A DNA stretch of 64,000 bases from Tateyamaria pelophila (GCF_019966495.1 NZ_JAIMIA010000006.1:34792-98791), one strand, 5' to 3'; counted from the stretch's first letter, positions 50,900 to 60,103 are shown. Notes: generated by a model not told the origin, from the letters alone. A program made the numbers and translations.

Positions 50900-51559
50900 T
50901 TAGGAAATGACCGGAAGCGTCAAGACACCGTAAGACAGCGCAAGTGTCTTGCCCGTGACCGGGTCAGACGCCTCCATACGGTACGCACCGGCCGGGCGTA
51001 CACCGCCGATGGCCGCAAACGTTCCGCAGAGCATCGCGGTCCCGTCCGCAAAACTGGCCCCTTCGCAAAGCTCTGCCAATGGGCGTATACTGCTCAAAGT
51101 GCCTTCTTGATAGAGAATTTCGCGCTGGTTCTCCTCGATCCAACATCTCAAAGTGATATCCTCCAAGTGTCCTTTGATCTCGTCGAAATCCCAAACTTCC
51201 TGAGCGATGGGTTTGGCACAAGCTTGTTTGGAGGCCGCAACGGAATGCGCTTCGAGATCTCGGTCCGTGTGATCTGACGCCAAGCCAAAGAATATCTTGC
51301 CGCTTGATTGGATCAGCAAAGGTTCGACCTCTCCAGACGAGCTGTCCCCCAACACTTCGATGGTTGGGCCTTGGGTCAGCAGTGTATTTGCGACACGATA
51401 GTAAAGTGGCACTTGGCTCGGCGGTGCGATACCCAAGGCTGTCAACTCGTCGATATGGTGTTGAACTGCTATCATATTTCGACCTGTCCACCCGGCAACA
51501 ACAACTGAATTAATGGTCAGAATGATGCGCTTTTTTTCGAAGTTGAAAGCAACGTCCAT
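50900..51559 (-). CDS. DUF2848 (fumarylacetoacetase-like fold) protein
   Basis: A 219-residue protein of the DUF2848 family, related to fumarylacetoacetase-type hydrolases. GRNMIAVQHHIDELTALGI and GLASDHTDRDLEAHSV (with a likely metal-binding His-Thr-Asp-Arg-Asp) are characteristic. Start at 51559 (MDVAFNFEKKRI) is preferred to 51595. It is convergent with the oxoprolinase cluster. Members are often near amide or hydantoin-type catabolic genes, so it may act on a product of the same pathway, an inference. Confidence 0.8.
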   Translation of the reverse strand: MDVAFNFEKKRIILTINSVVVAGWTGRNMIAVQHHIDELTALGIAPPSQVPLYYRVANTLLTQGPTIEVLGDSSSGEVEPLLIQSSGKIFFGLASDHTDRDLEAHSVAASKQACAKPIAQEVWDFDEIKGHLEDITLRCWIEENQREILYQEGTLSSIRPLAELCEGASFADGTAMLCGTFAAIGGVRPAGAYRMEASDPVTGKTLALSYGVLTLPVIS

Positions 51560-51659
51560 GGTGTGTGGTCCTCTTGGGTAAATCAAAGCGATCAACAGAA
51601 CCGCTGCAGCATCTATACGAGCGCAGATGCCAGCTTCACAAGCACCGCCATTGGGTACC

Positions 51660-52201
51660 CCTGCCGGGCAGTGGCTGACGCTGGCTTACGGGTGCGGGAT
51701 GCGTGCTGGCGAGGTCGTGCGGCTGAAGGTTGGTGATATCGATGGGGAGCAAAAATCATCCGTATCGTGCAATCCAAAGGCCGCAAGGATCGCAATGTGA
51801 TGCTCCCTGACGATATTCTGGGCCTGTTGCGCGACTGGTGGAAAGACCGTCCCACCAGCCAAGACGCGGGCGTGGCGGGCCCGGGCCGAGTGATCTTTCC
51901 AGGATACAACGGCAAGCACCTGTCACCGCGCCAGATCTCGCGACTGTTCAAGCAGGCGGCCAAAGCGGCAGGCATCACGAAGCCGGTCACGCTGCACACG
52001 TTACGGCACAGTTTTGCGACCCACCTGCTTGAGAGCGGTGTCGATATCCGGGTGATCCAGGCCCTGCTCGGACACACCAAACTGACCACGACAGCGCGGT
52101 ATGCCAGTGTCGCAACTGGCATGATCTCCGCCGTGGAGAGCCCGCTGGTCAACCTGAACCAGGCAGCCAAACACAAGAGACGCAAGACCGGGTCTTCGTA
52201 G
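51660..52201 (+). pseudogene. IS91-associated tyrosine integrase, truncated and frameshifted
   Basis: Catalytic-domain sequence starts mid-protein at PAGQWLTLAYGCGMRAGEVV, shifts by one base near 51750 (GDIDGEQ then KIIRIVQSKGRKDRN) and continues to a proper end. The motifs LHTLRHSFATHLLESG and LLGHTKLTTTARYASVA hold the His-x-x-Arg box and the tyrosine. Family members have about 290 residues; the first 120 or so are lost. The adjoining IS91 transposase fragment supports the assignment. It cannot make an active enzyme as read. Confidence 0.82.
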
Positions 52202-52204
52202 CCC

Positions 52205-52365
52205 GCCTTGTCGCGCCGACAACTGGAGGTCGCGGATATCCATTGCCCGGCAGGCGATTGCGGAGCAATCTGCCGAGAGGGGTCCGCACCTATGGTGCTG
52301 CGTATCGCATGGCCAATGCAGGCCATATCAGCCTTGATCGGCTAAAGGTGATGAGCGCCATCGAG
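52205..52365 (+). pseudogene. IS91-family transposase, N-terminal remnant
   Basis: Reading across frames gives RRQLEVADI near 52220 and, after a disrupted stretch, YGAAYRMANAGHISLDRLKV followed by MSAIERS. This matches the start of IS91 transposases (LEVADIFRxHGPAWRxANxGHVSLxQLKVMSAIExC). Only the first 50 or so residues remain, with a damaged centre. It follows the integrase fragment, the usual IS91-unit gene order. Confidence 0.72.
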
Positions 52366-52529
52366 CGTTCTCTAGAGAAGTTCCAGCGAACACGTGACGT
52401 TCTGCGTTTAATGGCACAGGTGATTCATGAGCTTTGGATGGGCAACGATCCATCGGTCATGATCATGCCGGGGAGCTTAACAATCAGTACGGCCCGTGTG
52501 GAACCATTGTGGTCTTTCAGGACGTGAAC

Positions 52530-52641
52530 GGCCCTTACCTGCCGCTCGCTGGGCAAGTTGTATGGTACGATGCGGCCCGTCGAACCTGCCGTTCGCTGCA
52601 TCTGCAAAATCAGGAGCGAGGCGAATTCACACGGTGCGGAC
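52530..52641 (+). repeat. 112-bp dispersed repeat, copy C
   Basis: The clearest copy: GGCCCTTACCTGCCGCTCGC to CACACGGTGCGGAC. It contains the 15-mer ACCTGCCGYTCGCTG twice (52537-52551 and 52584-52598), and a hairpin with stems ATGCGG/CTGCAT (one G-U pair) and CGAAC/GTTCG (52581-52595). It lies just after the IS91 fossil. Confidence 0.88.
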
Positions 52642-52744
52642 ATAGTTGCCATTCAAGTGCGATCAATATTCTCCAACCTGTGTTAATCTTCAGTTCAATC
52701 TGGTGTTCGTCCAAGATGGCTATGGTTAAAGTTAGGAGATATCT

Positions 52745-53314
52745 ATGAAGCGTTTGTTCCCTTCACTTCCAGTGGACGCAACTCTGGGCAGTGTTTACCG
52801 TGCATTTCCAGCCAAACTCAGCCCACTGTCAGAATATCAAAACCAACTGATGAGAGGCAAAAGTGAACTTGCCATAGCAGAGCGAGAACTTATCGCAGCA
52901 TATGTTTCGGGACTAAATGCCTGTGCCTTTTGCCATGGGGCTCATAAAATACATGCCAGAGCTTTTGGCATCGATATCAGCACCATGGAGGCGATGATGG
53001 ATGACCTAAGTTCGGCACCCATCGACCCAAAGCTAAAACCAATCATGGCATATGTCACAAAGCTGACGCACACCCCAACAAGAATAATTGAAGCTGATGC
53101 CGAAGCCGTCTATCAAGCTGGTTGGTCGGAAGCAGCACTCTTTGACGCAGTTCAGGTTTGCGGTCTTTTCAATATGATGAACCGAATTCTGGAGGGCACT
53201 GGTATCAACGAATATCATCTTGATCCGGACACCGCCGACCCGAAGATGCTCGAAGAGCTTAGAAGCGAAACTTGCTATTCCGACTTCGGGAAGGCGAATG
53301 GCTTGACGGACTAA
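52745..53314 (+). CDS. Carboxymuconolactone decarboxylase/AhpD-like peroxidase-related protein
   Basis: A 189-residue AhpD-fold protein with the redox motif CAFCHGAHKIHA, preceded by the conserved glutamate in AERELIAAYVSG. That is the Glu...Cys-x-x-Cys...His set of alkylhydroperoxidase-like proteins. AGGAG lies 7 bases before ATG 52745. It stands alone between the IS91/repeat debris and the glycerol regulator. Peroxide or thiol redox chemistry is the likely role, by family. It is clearly distinct from the CMD pair at 31591-32654. Confidence 0.85.
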   Translation: MKRLFPSLPVDATLGSVYRAFPAKLSPLSEYQNQLMRGKSELAIAERELIAAYVSGLNACAFCHGAHKIHARAFGIDISTMEAMMDDLSSAPIDPKLKPIMAYVTKLTHTPTRIIEADAEAVYQAGWSEAALFDAVQVCGLFNMMNRILEGTGINEYHLDPDTADPKMLEELRSETCYSDFGKANGLTD

Positions 53315-53559
53315 TATTTGGTTCCGCTCTGGGCTCACTCTGCACTTTCGCCGCGCAATCCACGAACGACCGGTCTAGGATGAACCGCCTTTCGCCGCAC
53401 TGTGCACGAACTGGTAAGACGCGGGACTTTCCAGACCTTCCTTCAATCAAAGTCAACCACCGCTTTCGGCCACTTACGGAGGTTGGCCATCGCTCACCAT
53501 CGCTGCTGTGCTGCACAACAAACTGGATGTCTTGCCCGCCCTTCCTGGCTGTGGAAATA
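53315..53559. other. Gene-free stretch with a possible weak repeat copy
   Basis: No gene is supported. Around 53345-53424 the sequence has CTTTCGCCGC twice, GAACCGCCTTTCGCCGCACT and an end CGCGGGAC, resembling a degenerate relative of the 112-bp repeat family. The resemblance is weak and no clear left end is present. Confidence 0.3.
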
Positions 53560-54342
53560 CTAAATAACGCCGTCAGCGTACATTACCTGAGTGCCCACTT
53601 CGTTACAGAAACGCACACAACTTGGGGGCAATCCCTTGTCCGTCACAAAAACATCGACTTCGCTGATCGACGCTATTCGTGCCGGGGCCTTGCGTTCAAA
53701 TTTGGAGCTGTCCGAGACCAAAAAAACTGATGAACTTTGCTCGATGATTGCCTTGCTCACTCCGACTTCGCGGATATCATAGTCAAGAATGTCGCCATCC
53801 TGATGCAGGGCAGAACATCCAATGACCCCGTAATCAAAACGAAACTGCTTGATGGTGGCCTTGGTCAGATCACCGATCAATCCACCGTCCGAACGACGTA
53901 ACTGCCCTCCTGTGACCACGACCTCGATCTCGGAACTGACCGAAAGGATGTTCGCGATGTTCATGTTGTTCGTGACCACGAGCAGCCCCTGATGATGTAG
54001 CAATTCAGCAGCAACGGCTTCGGTTGTGGTGCCAATATTCAGGAACAGCGAGCAATTGTTAGGGATTTGCCGTGCGCAAATGCGAGCGATGTCGACCTTT
54101 GTTGACTGGTTCAGTTCCCGTCTTTCGCTATAGCCGATGTTCATGGTGCCAGAAGGTAAGATGGCACCGCCGTGTACCCGCTCTAGCTGGCCGGAGTCTG
54201 CCAGATCCGTTAGGTCTCGGCGGATTGTCTGGGGTGTGACGCCAAAGTAAGCGACAAGCCCATCCACAGTGACTTTGCCTTCACGTCTGGCGATATTTAT
54301 GATCTCGGGCTTCCGCAGGGTCTTCACCATACCGTCAACCAT
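53560..54342 (-). CDS. glpR: DeoR-family regulator of the glycerol locus
   Basis: A 260-residue DeoR-type repressor with an N-terminal helix-turn-helix (VTVDGLVAYFGVTPQTIRRD followed by LTDL) and a sugar-phosphate-binding C-terminal domain (FLNIGTTTEAVAAEL). It is divergent from glpD, with 253 bases between. GlpR proteins respond to glycerol 3-phosphate, and the whole neighbouring operon concerns glycerol. The gap contains a GAACAT half-site (about 54517) but no clear palindrome, so the operator is not assigned. Confidence 0.88.
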   Translation of the reverse strand: MVDGMVKTLRKPEIINIARREGKVTVDGLVAYFGVTPQTIRRDLTDLADSGQLERVHGGAILPSGTMNIGYSERRELNQSTKVDIARICARQIPNNCSLFLNIGTTTEAVAAELLHHQGLLVVTNNMNIANILSVSSEIEVVVTGGQLRRSDGGLIGDLTKATIKQFRFDYGVIGCSALHQDGDILDYDIREVGVSKAIIEQSSSVFLVSDSSKFERKAPARIASISEVDVFVTDKGLPPSCVRFCNEVGTQVMYADGVI

Positions 54343-54595
54343 CTCCTGCTTTCGTTTGGCCGCCTTTTACAGCGCGAAGCTGATCAAAGTCACGCTGTTC
54401 GAGTTTCGGTTACATCGCATTGGACCTTCAGTTCCGTCCGGCCAAAGCAACTTGGCGAATGGCGGAAGTATTTAACACAATAGTTTCATATAGGTAGCAG
54501 AAAACGATCAGAAGTGAACATTTTTTCTTCCTTTGGCGCGCGCTTTGCGTCACTCTTTCCCTACACGGGTGGAGGACCTGTGTTGGGGGGATTTC

Positions 54596-56182
54596 GTGAA
54601 GCCGGATTTCGATCTGCTGGTTATTGGTGGCGGCATCAACGGATGTGGCATCGCGCGTGACGCAAGCGGTCGAGGTTTGTCCGTTTGTCTTGCCGAGATG
54701 AACGACATTGCGTCTGCCACCTCCGCGTCATCGACCAAATTATTTCACGGTGGCCTGCGCTATCTTGAGTACTTCGAGTTTCGCCTTGTGCGCGAAGCGT
54801 TGATCGAGCGCGAAGTCTTGCTGAAAGCGTTGCCGCATATCGCTTGGCCGATGCGCTTTGTGCTGCCCTACCACAAAAGCATGCGCTTTGACCTGACCAC
54901 CCCAACTTCCAAACTGCTCAGTATGGTCATGCCTTGGATGAAGGGACGCAGGCCCGCGTGGTTGATCCGTCTTGGCCTGTTCCTGTATGATAATCTTGGT
55001 GGCCGCGAGGTTTTGCCCGCAACATCCCGTCTGGATTTGCGCAATGCCCCGGAGGGTGTACCGCTCGCCCCTCGTTTTGAGACCGCCTATGAGTATTCCG
55101 ATTGTTGGGTCGAGGACTCGCGCCTTGTCGTGCTGAACGCGCGGGATGCTGAAAAACGAGGGGCATCGATCCGAACACGTCAGAAGGTGATCAGCGCTGA
55201 TGTCGTTGAAAGTGTCTGGGACGTGACGCTGCAAAGCACGGCCTCTGGCGAAACATCAAAGGTCACAGCCGCCATGGTTGTGAACGCAGCAGGACCGTGG
55301 GTGGGTAGTGTGCTGCGCGGATCATTGAAAAGCAATCAGCAAGGCAACGTCCGTTTGGTGCGCGGCAGCCACATCGTGACAAAACGCCTGTTTGAGCACG
55401 ATAAATGCTATTTCTTCCAGGGCACTGACGGACGGATCATTTTTGCCATCCCCTATGAGACGGACTATACACTGATCGGGACCACGGACGCTGACCACGC
55501 TGACCCGTCACAAAAGCCCGTCTGCACGCCGCAGGAGCGGGATTACCTGATCAACTTTATCAATGCATACCTCGTCAAACCGATTGCCACGGATGACATT
55601 GTCTGGACGTATTCCGGCGTGCGACCGTTGTATGATGACGGCGCCAGCAGCGCATCGGCGGCCACGCGCGACTATGTGCTAAAACTGGATCAAAGCCGCG
55701 GCGCGCCAGCCTTGAATGTGTTTGGCGGCAAGATCACAACATACCGGCGTCTCGCTGAAAGCGCGATTGAGAAAATCTCCGAAGCACTGCCGAATGTCAA
55801 AGCGCCCTGGACGGCGGGTGTCCCATTGCCGGGCGGCGACTTTCCAGTGGATGGTGTGGCCGCGCTGATTGCTGCAACCAAAACCGCATATCCTTTCTTG
55901 ACAGATGGATGGGCACAGCGTCTGGTGCGGGCGTATGGCAGCGAAGTAAACGACGTGCTTGGCGCCGCAGTTTCAAGTAGAGATTTGGGCGTGGAGTTTG
56001 GTGCAAGTTTGACGCAGCGCGAAGTCGAATGGCTGATGCAGAATGAATATGCACAAGCCGCAGATGACGTTGTTTGGCGCCGGTCCAAACTGGGGCTGCG
56101 CATGAGTCCGGAACAGATTGCGCACCTTGATGAATGGATGGCAGACAACCTGAGCGGGACACGTTCCGCGGCTGCTGAGTAA
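54596..56182 (+). CDS. glpD: Aerobic glycerol-3-phosphate dehydrogenase
   Basis: A 528-residue FAD enzyme, GlpD/FAD-dependent glycerol-3-phosphate dehydrogenase. The dinucleotide motif LLVIGGGINGCGIARDASG is at residues 7-25, and STKLFHGGLRYLEYFEF, the GTTDADH loop and the C-terminal all-helical domain follow the family pattern. It oxidises glycerol 3-phosphate to dihydroxyacetone phosphate at the membrane, passing electrons to quinone. GTG 54596 with GGGGGG 5 bases ahead is the likely start; an upstream TTG at 54533 adds 21 unlikely residues. It is the first gene of the operon. Confidence 0.92.
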   Translation: MKPDFDLLVIGGGINGCGIARDASGRGLSVCLAEMNDIASATSASSTKLFHGGLRYLEYFEFRLVREALIEREVLLKALPHIAWPMRFVLPYHKSMRFDLTTPTSKLLSMVMPWMKGRRPAWLIRLGLFLYDNLGGREVLPATSRLDLRNAPEGVPLAPRFETAYEYSDCWVEDSRLVVLNARDAEKRGASIRTRQKVISADVVESVWDVTLQSTASGETSKVTAAMVVNAAGPWVGSVLRGSLKSNQQGNVRLVRGSHIVTKRLFEHDKCYFFQGTDGRIIFAIPYETDYTLIGTTDADHADPSQKPVCTPQERDYLINFINAYLVKPIATDDIVWTYSGVRPLYDDGASSASAATRDYVLKLDQSRGAPALNVFGGKITTYRRLAESAIEKISEALPNVKAPWTAGVPLPGGDFPVDGVAALIAATKTAYPFLTDGWAQRLVRAYGSEVNDVLGAAVSSRDLGVEFGASLTQREVEWLMQNEYAQAADDVVWRRSKLGLRMSPEQIAHLDEWMADNLSGTRSAAAE

Positions 56183-56192
56183 GGAAAAGACG

Positions 56193-57281
56193 ATGACACT
56201 CGAATTGCGCAATGTCTCAAAGGTCGTTGACGGGCTGGCGCACATCCATGCCACCGATCTTACGCTTACCAAGGGTACTATGAACGTTCTGCTCGGGCCA
56301 ACCTTGTCTGGGAAAACATCGTTGATGCGATTGATGGCGGGTTTGGATGCGCCAACAACTGGGCAGGTATTCTGGCAAGGCAATGATGTGACCGGCATGC
56401 GCGTTCAGGACCGCAAAGTCGCGATGGTGTATCAACAGTTCATCAACTATCCATCCATGTCCGTGTACGACAACATCGCATCCCCTCTGCGCCTGATGGG
56501 TAAATCTGCGCAGGAAATTGATGTGGCTGTCAAAAAATCCGCCGACCTGATGCAGCTGTCCGCGATGCTTGACCGGAAACCGCTGGAATTGTCTGGGGGT
56601 CAGCAGCAGCGCTGTGCGCTGGCGCGGGCCTTGGTCAAGGATGCCGGATTGGTGTTGCTGGATGAGCCGCTGGCCAACCTCGATTACAAGCTGCGCGAAG
56701 AACTGCGTGTCGAGATACCCAAAATCTTCGAAGAGGCCGGATCGATCTTTGTTTATGCCACCACAGAACCCGAAGAGGCACTGCTATTGGGCGGCAACAC
56801 GGCAGCTCTTTGGGAAGGCCAGGTGCGCCAATTCGGATTGACACCTGATGTGTATCGCCAGCCGAAAGACGCAACAACAGCCCGGGTGTTTAGCGACCCG
56901 CCGATGAATTTTCTTAAGATCAGCAAAGCTGGCAGCAAGATCGCGTTTGGTGACGGCCAGTCCGCTGCCGCCACAGGGCCACTCGCCAACTTGGCGGATG
57001 GCCGATACCTCGCAGGTTTCCGCCCCAACCACGTTGAATTGCAACAACCGGCCGCGGGTGCACTGGAATTTGCCACAAAGCTTCTTGTCACGGAACTGAC
57101 AGGATCCGAAACATTCATTCACCTCAACCATGCTGGGGACAAATGGGTTGGCGTTGTACACGGCATCCATGACCTTGAACTTGGCGCGACGCTCAGTGTC
57201 CATATCGATCCGCGCCATGTTTATGTGTTCAGCGAAGACGGCGATCTGGTGGCACCCGCCGCCTATGCGCTGGCGGCTTGA
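56193..57281 (+). CDS. glpS: Glycerol ABC transporter ATPase GlpS
   Basis: A 362-residue ABC ATPase. Walker A is GPTLSGKT, the signature LSGGQQQR is intact, Walker B is LVLLDEPLANLD, but the switch position reads YATTEPEEAL, with threonine where histidine is usual. It works as a pair with GlpT, which has the opposite defect. This two-ATPase system matches the glycerol importer described in Rhizobium (glpPQSTUV). It lies 10 bases after glpD, preceded by AAGGA. The C-terminal 120 residues form a TOBE-like domain. Confidence 0.9.
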   Translation: MTLELRNVSKVVDGLAHIHATDLTLTKGTMNVLLGPTLSGKTSLMRLMAGLDAPTTGQVFWQGNDVTGMRVQDRKVAMVYQQFINYPSMSVYDNIASPLRLMGKSAQEIDVAVKKSADLMQLSAMLDRKPLELSGGQQQRCALARALVKDAGLVLLDEPLANLDYKLREELRVEIPKIFEEAGSIFVYATTEPEEALLLGGNTAALWEGQVRQFGLTPDVYRQPKDATTARVFSDPPMNFLKISKAGSKIAFGDGQSAAATGPLANLADGRYLAGFRPNHVELQQPAAGALEFATKLLVTELTGSETFIHLNHAGDKWVGVVHGIHDLELGATLSVHIDPRHVYVFSEDGDLVAPAAYALAA

Positions 57282-57293
57282 GGGAGCACCACA

Positions 57294-58370
57294 ATGGCTA
57301 AAATCACTTTGGATAACCTGGCGCACGCCTACTACCCGAACCCCAAGAGCGAAGACGACTTTGCATTGAAGGAGCTGAACCATGTGTGGTCCGACGGCGA
57401 AGCCTATGCACTGCTGGGATCTTCTGGCTGTGGGAAATCCACACTGCTCAACATCATTTCGGGACTTCTGCATCCCAGCCAGGGACGTATCCTGTTTGAC
57501 GACAAGGACGTGACGCAGTCCTCAACGGCTGACCGCAACATCGCACAGGTTTTCCAGTTTCCGGTGGTCTACGACACAATGACGGTGCGGGCCAATCTGG
57601 CATTTCCTTTGAAAAACCGGGGCGCTGATCCTCAATACATTGCCCAACGCGTGCAACAGATCGGCGCCATGATCGGCATGGAAGCCGAACTTGATAAACG
57701 CGCCCGGGGTCTGACGGCAGATGCAAAGCAAAAGATCAGCCTTGGCCGTGGCATGGTGCGCGAAGACGTCAATGCTTTGCTTTTTGATGAACCACTGACC
57801 GTGATTGATCCGCACATGAAGTGGGAACTGCGCACGCAGCTGAAATCACTGCACCACGAATTTGGCCACACGATGATCTACGTGACCCACGACCAAACCG
57901 AGGCGCTGACTTTTGCGGACAAAGTTGTGGTTATGTTCGACGGACGCGTTGTACAGATCGGCACCCCGGAAGAACTGTTCGACAAACCGCAACATACCTT
58001 TGTCGGGTACTTTATCGGCTCGCCGGGGATGAACGTCATTCCTGCAACTATTTCTGGCAACAACGCCGTCGTTCACGGGATCGATGTCCCGCTCGCCAAT
58101 GGATACGGCGCACTTGAAGGCAAAACCGAAATCGGCGTGCGGCCTGAATTCGTGACACTGACCCAAGGCGATGGGTTGCCGGTAAAGGTGCGCCGGGTCG
58201 AGGATGTGGGACGACACAAAATTGTCCGCGCAGAGCTATTCGGCAACGATATCAACATTCTGGCAAATGAAGACCAGTCAATTTCGCCGGATATGACCCA
58301 CATCACTTTCGACACAAGCCGCGTGAACGTTTACGTCAACGATTGGCTCAAATCCGGAGAGGTCGCCTGA
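57294..58370 (+). CDS. glpT: Glycerol ABC transporter ATPase GlpT
   Basis: A 358-residue ABC ATPase with Walker A GSSGCGKS, Walker B ALLFDEPLTVID and an intact switch histidine in YVTHDQTEAL. The signature motif, normally LSGGQ, is replaced by LTADAKQKISLGRG. GlpS and GlpT would form a heterodimer with one complete and one degenerate ATP site. It follows glpS by 12 bases and shares TGATG with glpP. Not related to the glycerol-3-phosphate antiporter also called GlpT. Confidence 0.9.
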   Translation: MAKITLDNLAHAYYPNPKSEDDFALKELNHVWSDGEAYALLGSSGCGKSTLLNIISGLLHPSQGRILFDDKDVTQSSTADRNIAQVFQFPVVYDTMTVRANLAFPLKNRGADPQYIAQRVQQIGAMIGMEAELDKRARGLTADAKQKISLGRGMVREDVNALLFDEPLTVIDPHMKWELRTQLKSLHHEFGHTMIYVTHDQTEALTFADKVVVMFDGRVVQIGTPEELFDKPQHTFVGYFIGSPGMNVIPATISGNNAVVHGIDVPLANGYGALEGKTEIGVRPEFVTLTQGDGLPVKVRRVEDVGRHKIVRAELFGNDINILANEDQSISPDMTHITFDTSRVNVYVNDWLKSGEVA

Positions 58371-59239
58371 TGGAAAAAACAATCAATCAAAAGGCGTGGT
58401 TCCTGGTTCTTCCGGTTCTGGTACTTGTCGCATTCTCGGCAGTGATCCCGCTGATGACGGTGGTGAACTATTCTGTTCAAGACACGTTTGGACAAAACCA
58501 GTTTTTCTGGGCTGGACTCGAATGGTTCGACGAAATGCTTCACTCGGAGCGTATGTGGGACGCTTTGGGGCGTCAGCTCATGTTTTCGGCAATCATCCTG
58601 ACGATTCAGATACCTTTGGGTGTTTTCGTGGCGCTCAACATGCCCAAAAGCGGGTTTTGGTCCAGCTTTTGTCTGGTTGTCATGTCGCTGCCTTTGCTGA
58701 TCCCGTGGAATGTGGTGGGTACGATTTGGCAGATTTTCGGACGGGTCGACATTGGTCTGTTGGGCTATTCGCTGGATGCCTTGGGTATTTCCTACAACTA
58801 CACCCAAAACACATTTGCCGCTTGGGTTACGATCATAATCATGGACGTTTGGCACTGGACGTCGCTTGTCGCCCTGTTGGCCTTTGCTGGTCTCAAGTCG
58901 ATCCCTGATGCGTACTATCAAGCTGCCAAGATCGATCAGGCCAGCCGTTGGGCCATCTTCCGCTACATCGAATTGCCAAAGATGATGGGTGTGTTGATGA
59001 TCGCCATCCTGCTGCGTTTCATGGACAGCTTCATGATCTATACCGAGCCGTTTGTGGTCACCGGTGGTGGGCCGGGCAACGCCACGACATTGTTGTCCAT
59101 CGATCTGGTCAAGATGGCCTTGGGTCAGTTTGACCTCGGACCGGCTGCTGCGTTCTCGATCATGTATTATCTGGTGATCTTGCTGATTTCATGGGTGTTT
59201 TACACGGTCATGATCAACCTTGATAAGAGGGAGGGGTAA
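58370..59239 (+). CDS. glpP: Glycerol ABC transporter permease GlpP
   Basis: A 289-residue permease of the sugar-type family with about six membrane helices. The coupling loop PDAYYQAAKIDQASRWAIFR is followed by YIELPKMMG, typical of the MalF-like branch. The start MEKTINQKAWFLVLP overlaps the glpT stop; a nine-residue longer frame is less likely. Together with GlpQ it forms the membrane channel. Confidence 0.9.
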   Translation: MEKTINQKAWFLVLPVLVLVAFSAVIPLMTVVNYSVQDTFGQNQFFWAGLEWFDEMLHSERMWDALGRQLMFSAIILTIQIPLGVFVALNMPKSGFWSSFCLVVMSLPLLIPWNVVGTIWQIFGRVDIGLLGYSLDALGISYNYTQNTFAAWVTIIIMDVWHWTSLVALLAFAGLKSIPDAYYQAAKIDQASRWAIFRYIELPKMMGVLMIAILLRFMDSFMIYTEPFVVTGGGPGNATTLLSIDLVKMALGQFDLGPAAAFSIMYYLVILLISWVFYTVMINLDKREG

Positions 59240-59242
59240 GCC

Positions 59243-60103
59243 ATGAGCGATGCAACTGCACACCCTGTAAGCCAGACGACCTCGCAACCGAAAAAGCGGC
59301 TCAAGATCAAAGTCTCTGTCGTTGTCATGACGCTCTACTTGCTGTTCTTGATGCTGCCGATTTACTGGCTGCTGAACATGAGCCTCAAGACGAACACCGA
59401 GGTTTTGAATGAATTCACTCTGTGGCCGCGCAACCTGACATTTGCGAATTACGCGACCATTCTGACCGACCCGGCGTGGTATTCCGGCTACATCAACTCG
59501 ATCATCTATGTTGTGATGAACACAGTGATCAGCCTGACCGTTGCCTTGCCCGCTGCCTATGCGTTCAGCCGCTACCGCTTTATGGGCGACAGCCACCTGT
59601 TCTTTTGGCTGCTGACCAACCGCATGGCCCCGCCTGCGGTGTTCGCGTTGCCGTTCTTTCAACTGTATTCCTCCGTTGGCCTGTTTGACACGCACATCGC
59701 GGTTGCCTTGGCGCATTGTCTGTTCAACGTGCCGCTCGCGGTCTGGATCTTGGAAGGCTTCATGCGTGGTGTGCCCAAAGAGATTGACGAGACGGCCTAT
59801 ATCGACGGCTATAGTTTCGGGCGGTTCTTTGTAAAAATATTCATGCCGCTGATTGCATCCGGCATAGGGGTCGCGGCGTTCTTTTGCTTTATGTTCTCAT
59901 GGGTGGAACTGCTGCTCAGCCGGACCCTGACAACTGTCGATGCCAAGCCAATCTCGGCAATTATGACAAGGACCCAAGGGGCCGCCGGGATTGATTGGGG
60001 CGTGTTAGCCGCTGCCGGCGTGCTGACGATCGTACCGGGTGCTTTGGTCATCTACTTCGTACGCAACTACATCGCCAAGGGCTTTGCCCTGGGTCGCGTC
60101 TAA
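59243..60103 (+). CDS. glpQ: Glycerol ABC transporter permease GlpQ
   Basis: A 286-residue permease with about six helices, MalG-like. KEIDETAYIDGYSFGRFF is its coupling loop, followed by KIFMPLIASG. GGGAGGGG lies just before ATG 59243. It partners GlpP; glpU follows after 29 bases. It is unrelated to the GlpQ phosphodiesterase of enteric bacteria. Confidence 0.9.
   Translation: MSDATAHPVSQTTSQPKKRLKIKVSVVVMTLYLLFLMLPIYWLLNMSLKTNTEVLNEFTLWPRNLTFANYATILTDPAWYSGYINSIIYVVMNTVISLTVALPAAYAFSRYRFMGDSHLFFWLLTNRMAPPAVFALPFFQLYSSVGLFDTHIAVALAHCLFNVPLAVWILEGFMRGVPKEIDETAYIDGYSFGRFFVKIFMPLIASGIGVAAFFCFMFSWVELLLSRTLTTVDAKPISAIMTRTQGAAGIDWGVLAAAGVLTIVPGALVIYFVRNYIAKGFALGRV

Noticed and set aside
26011..52641. 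Dispersed repeats as integron attC sites
   Set aside because: Length is in range, but I see no GTTRRRY/RYYYAAC core boxes and no integron integrase.
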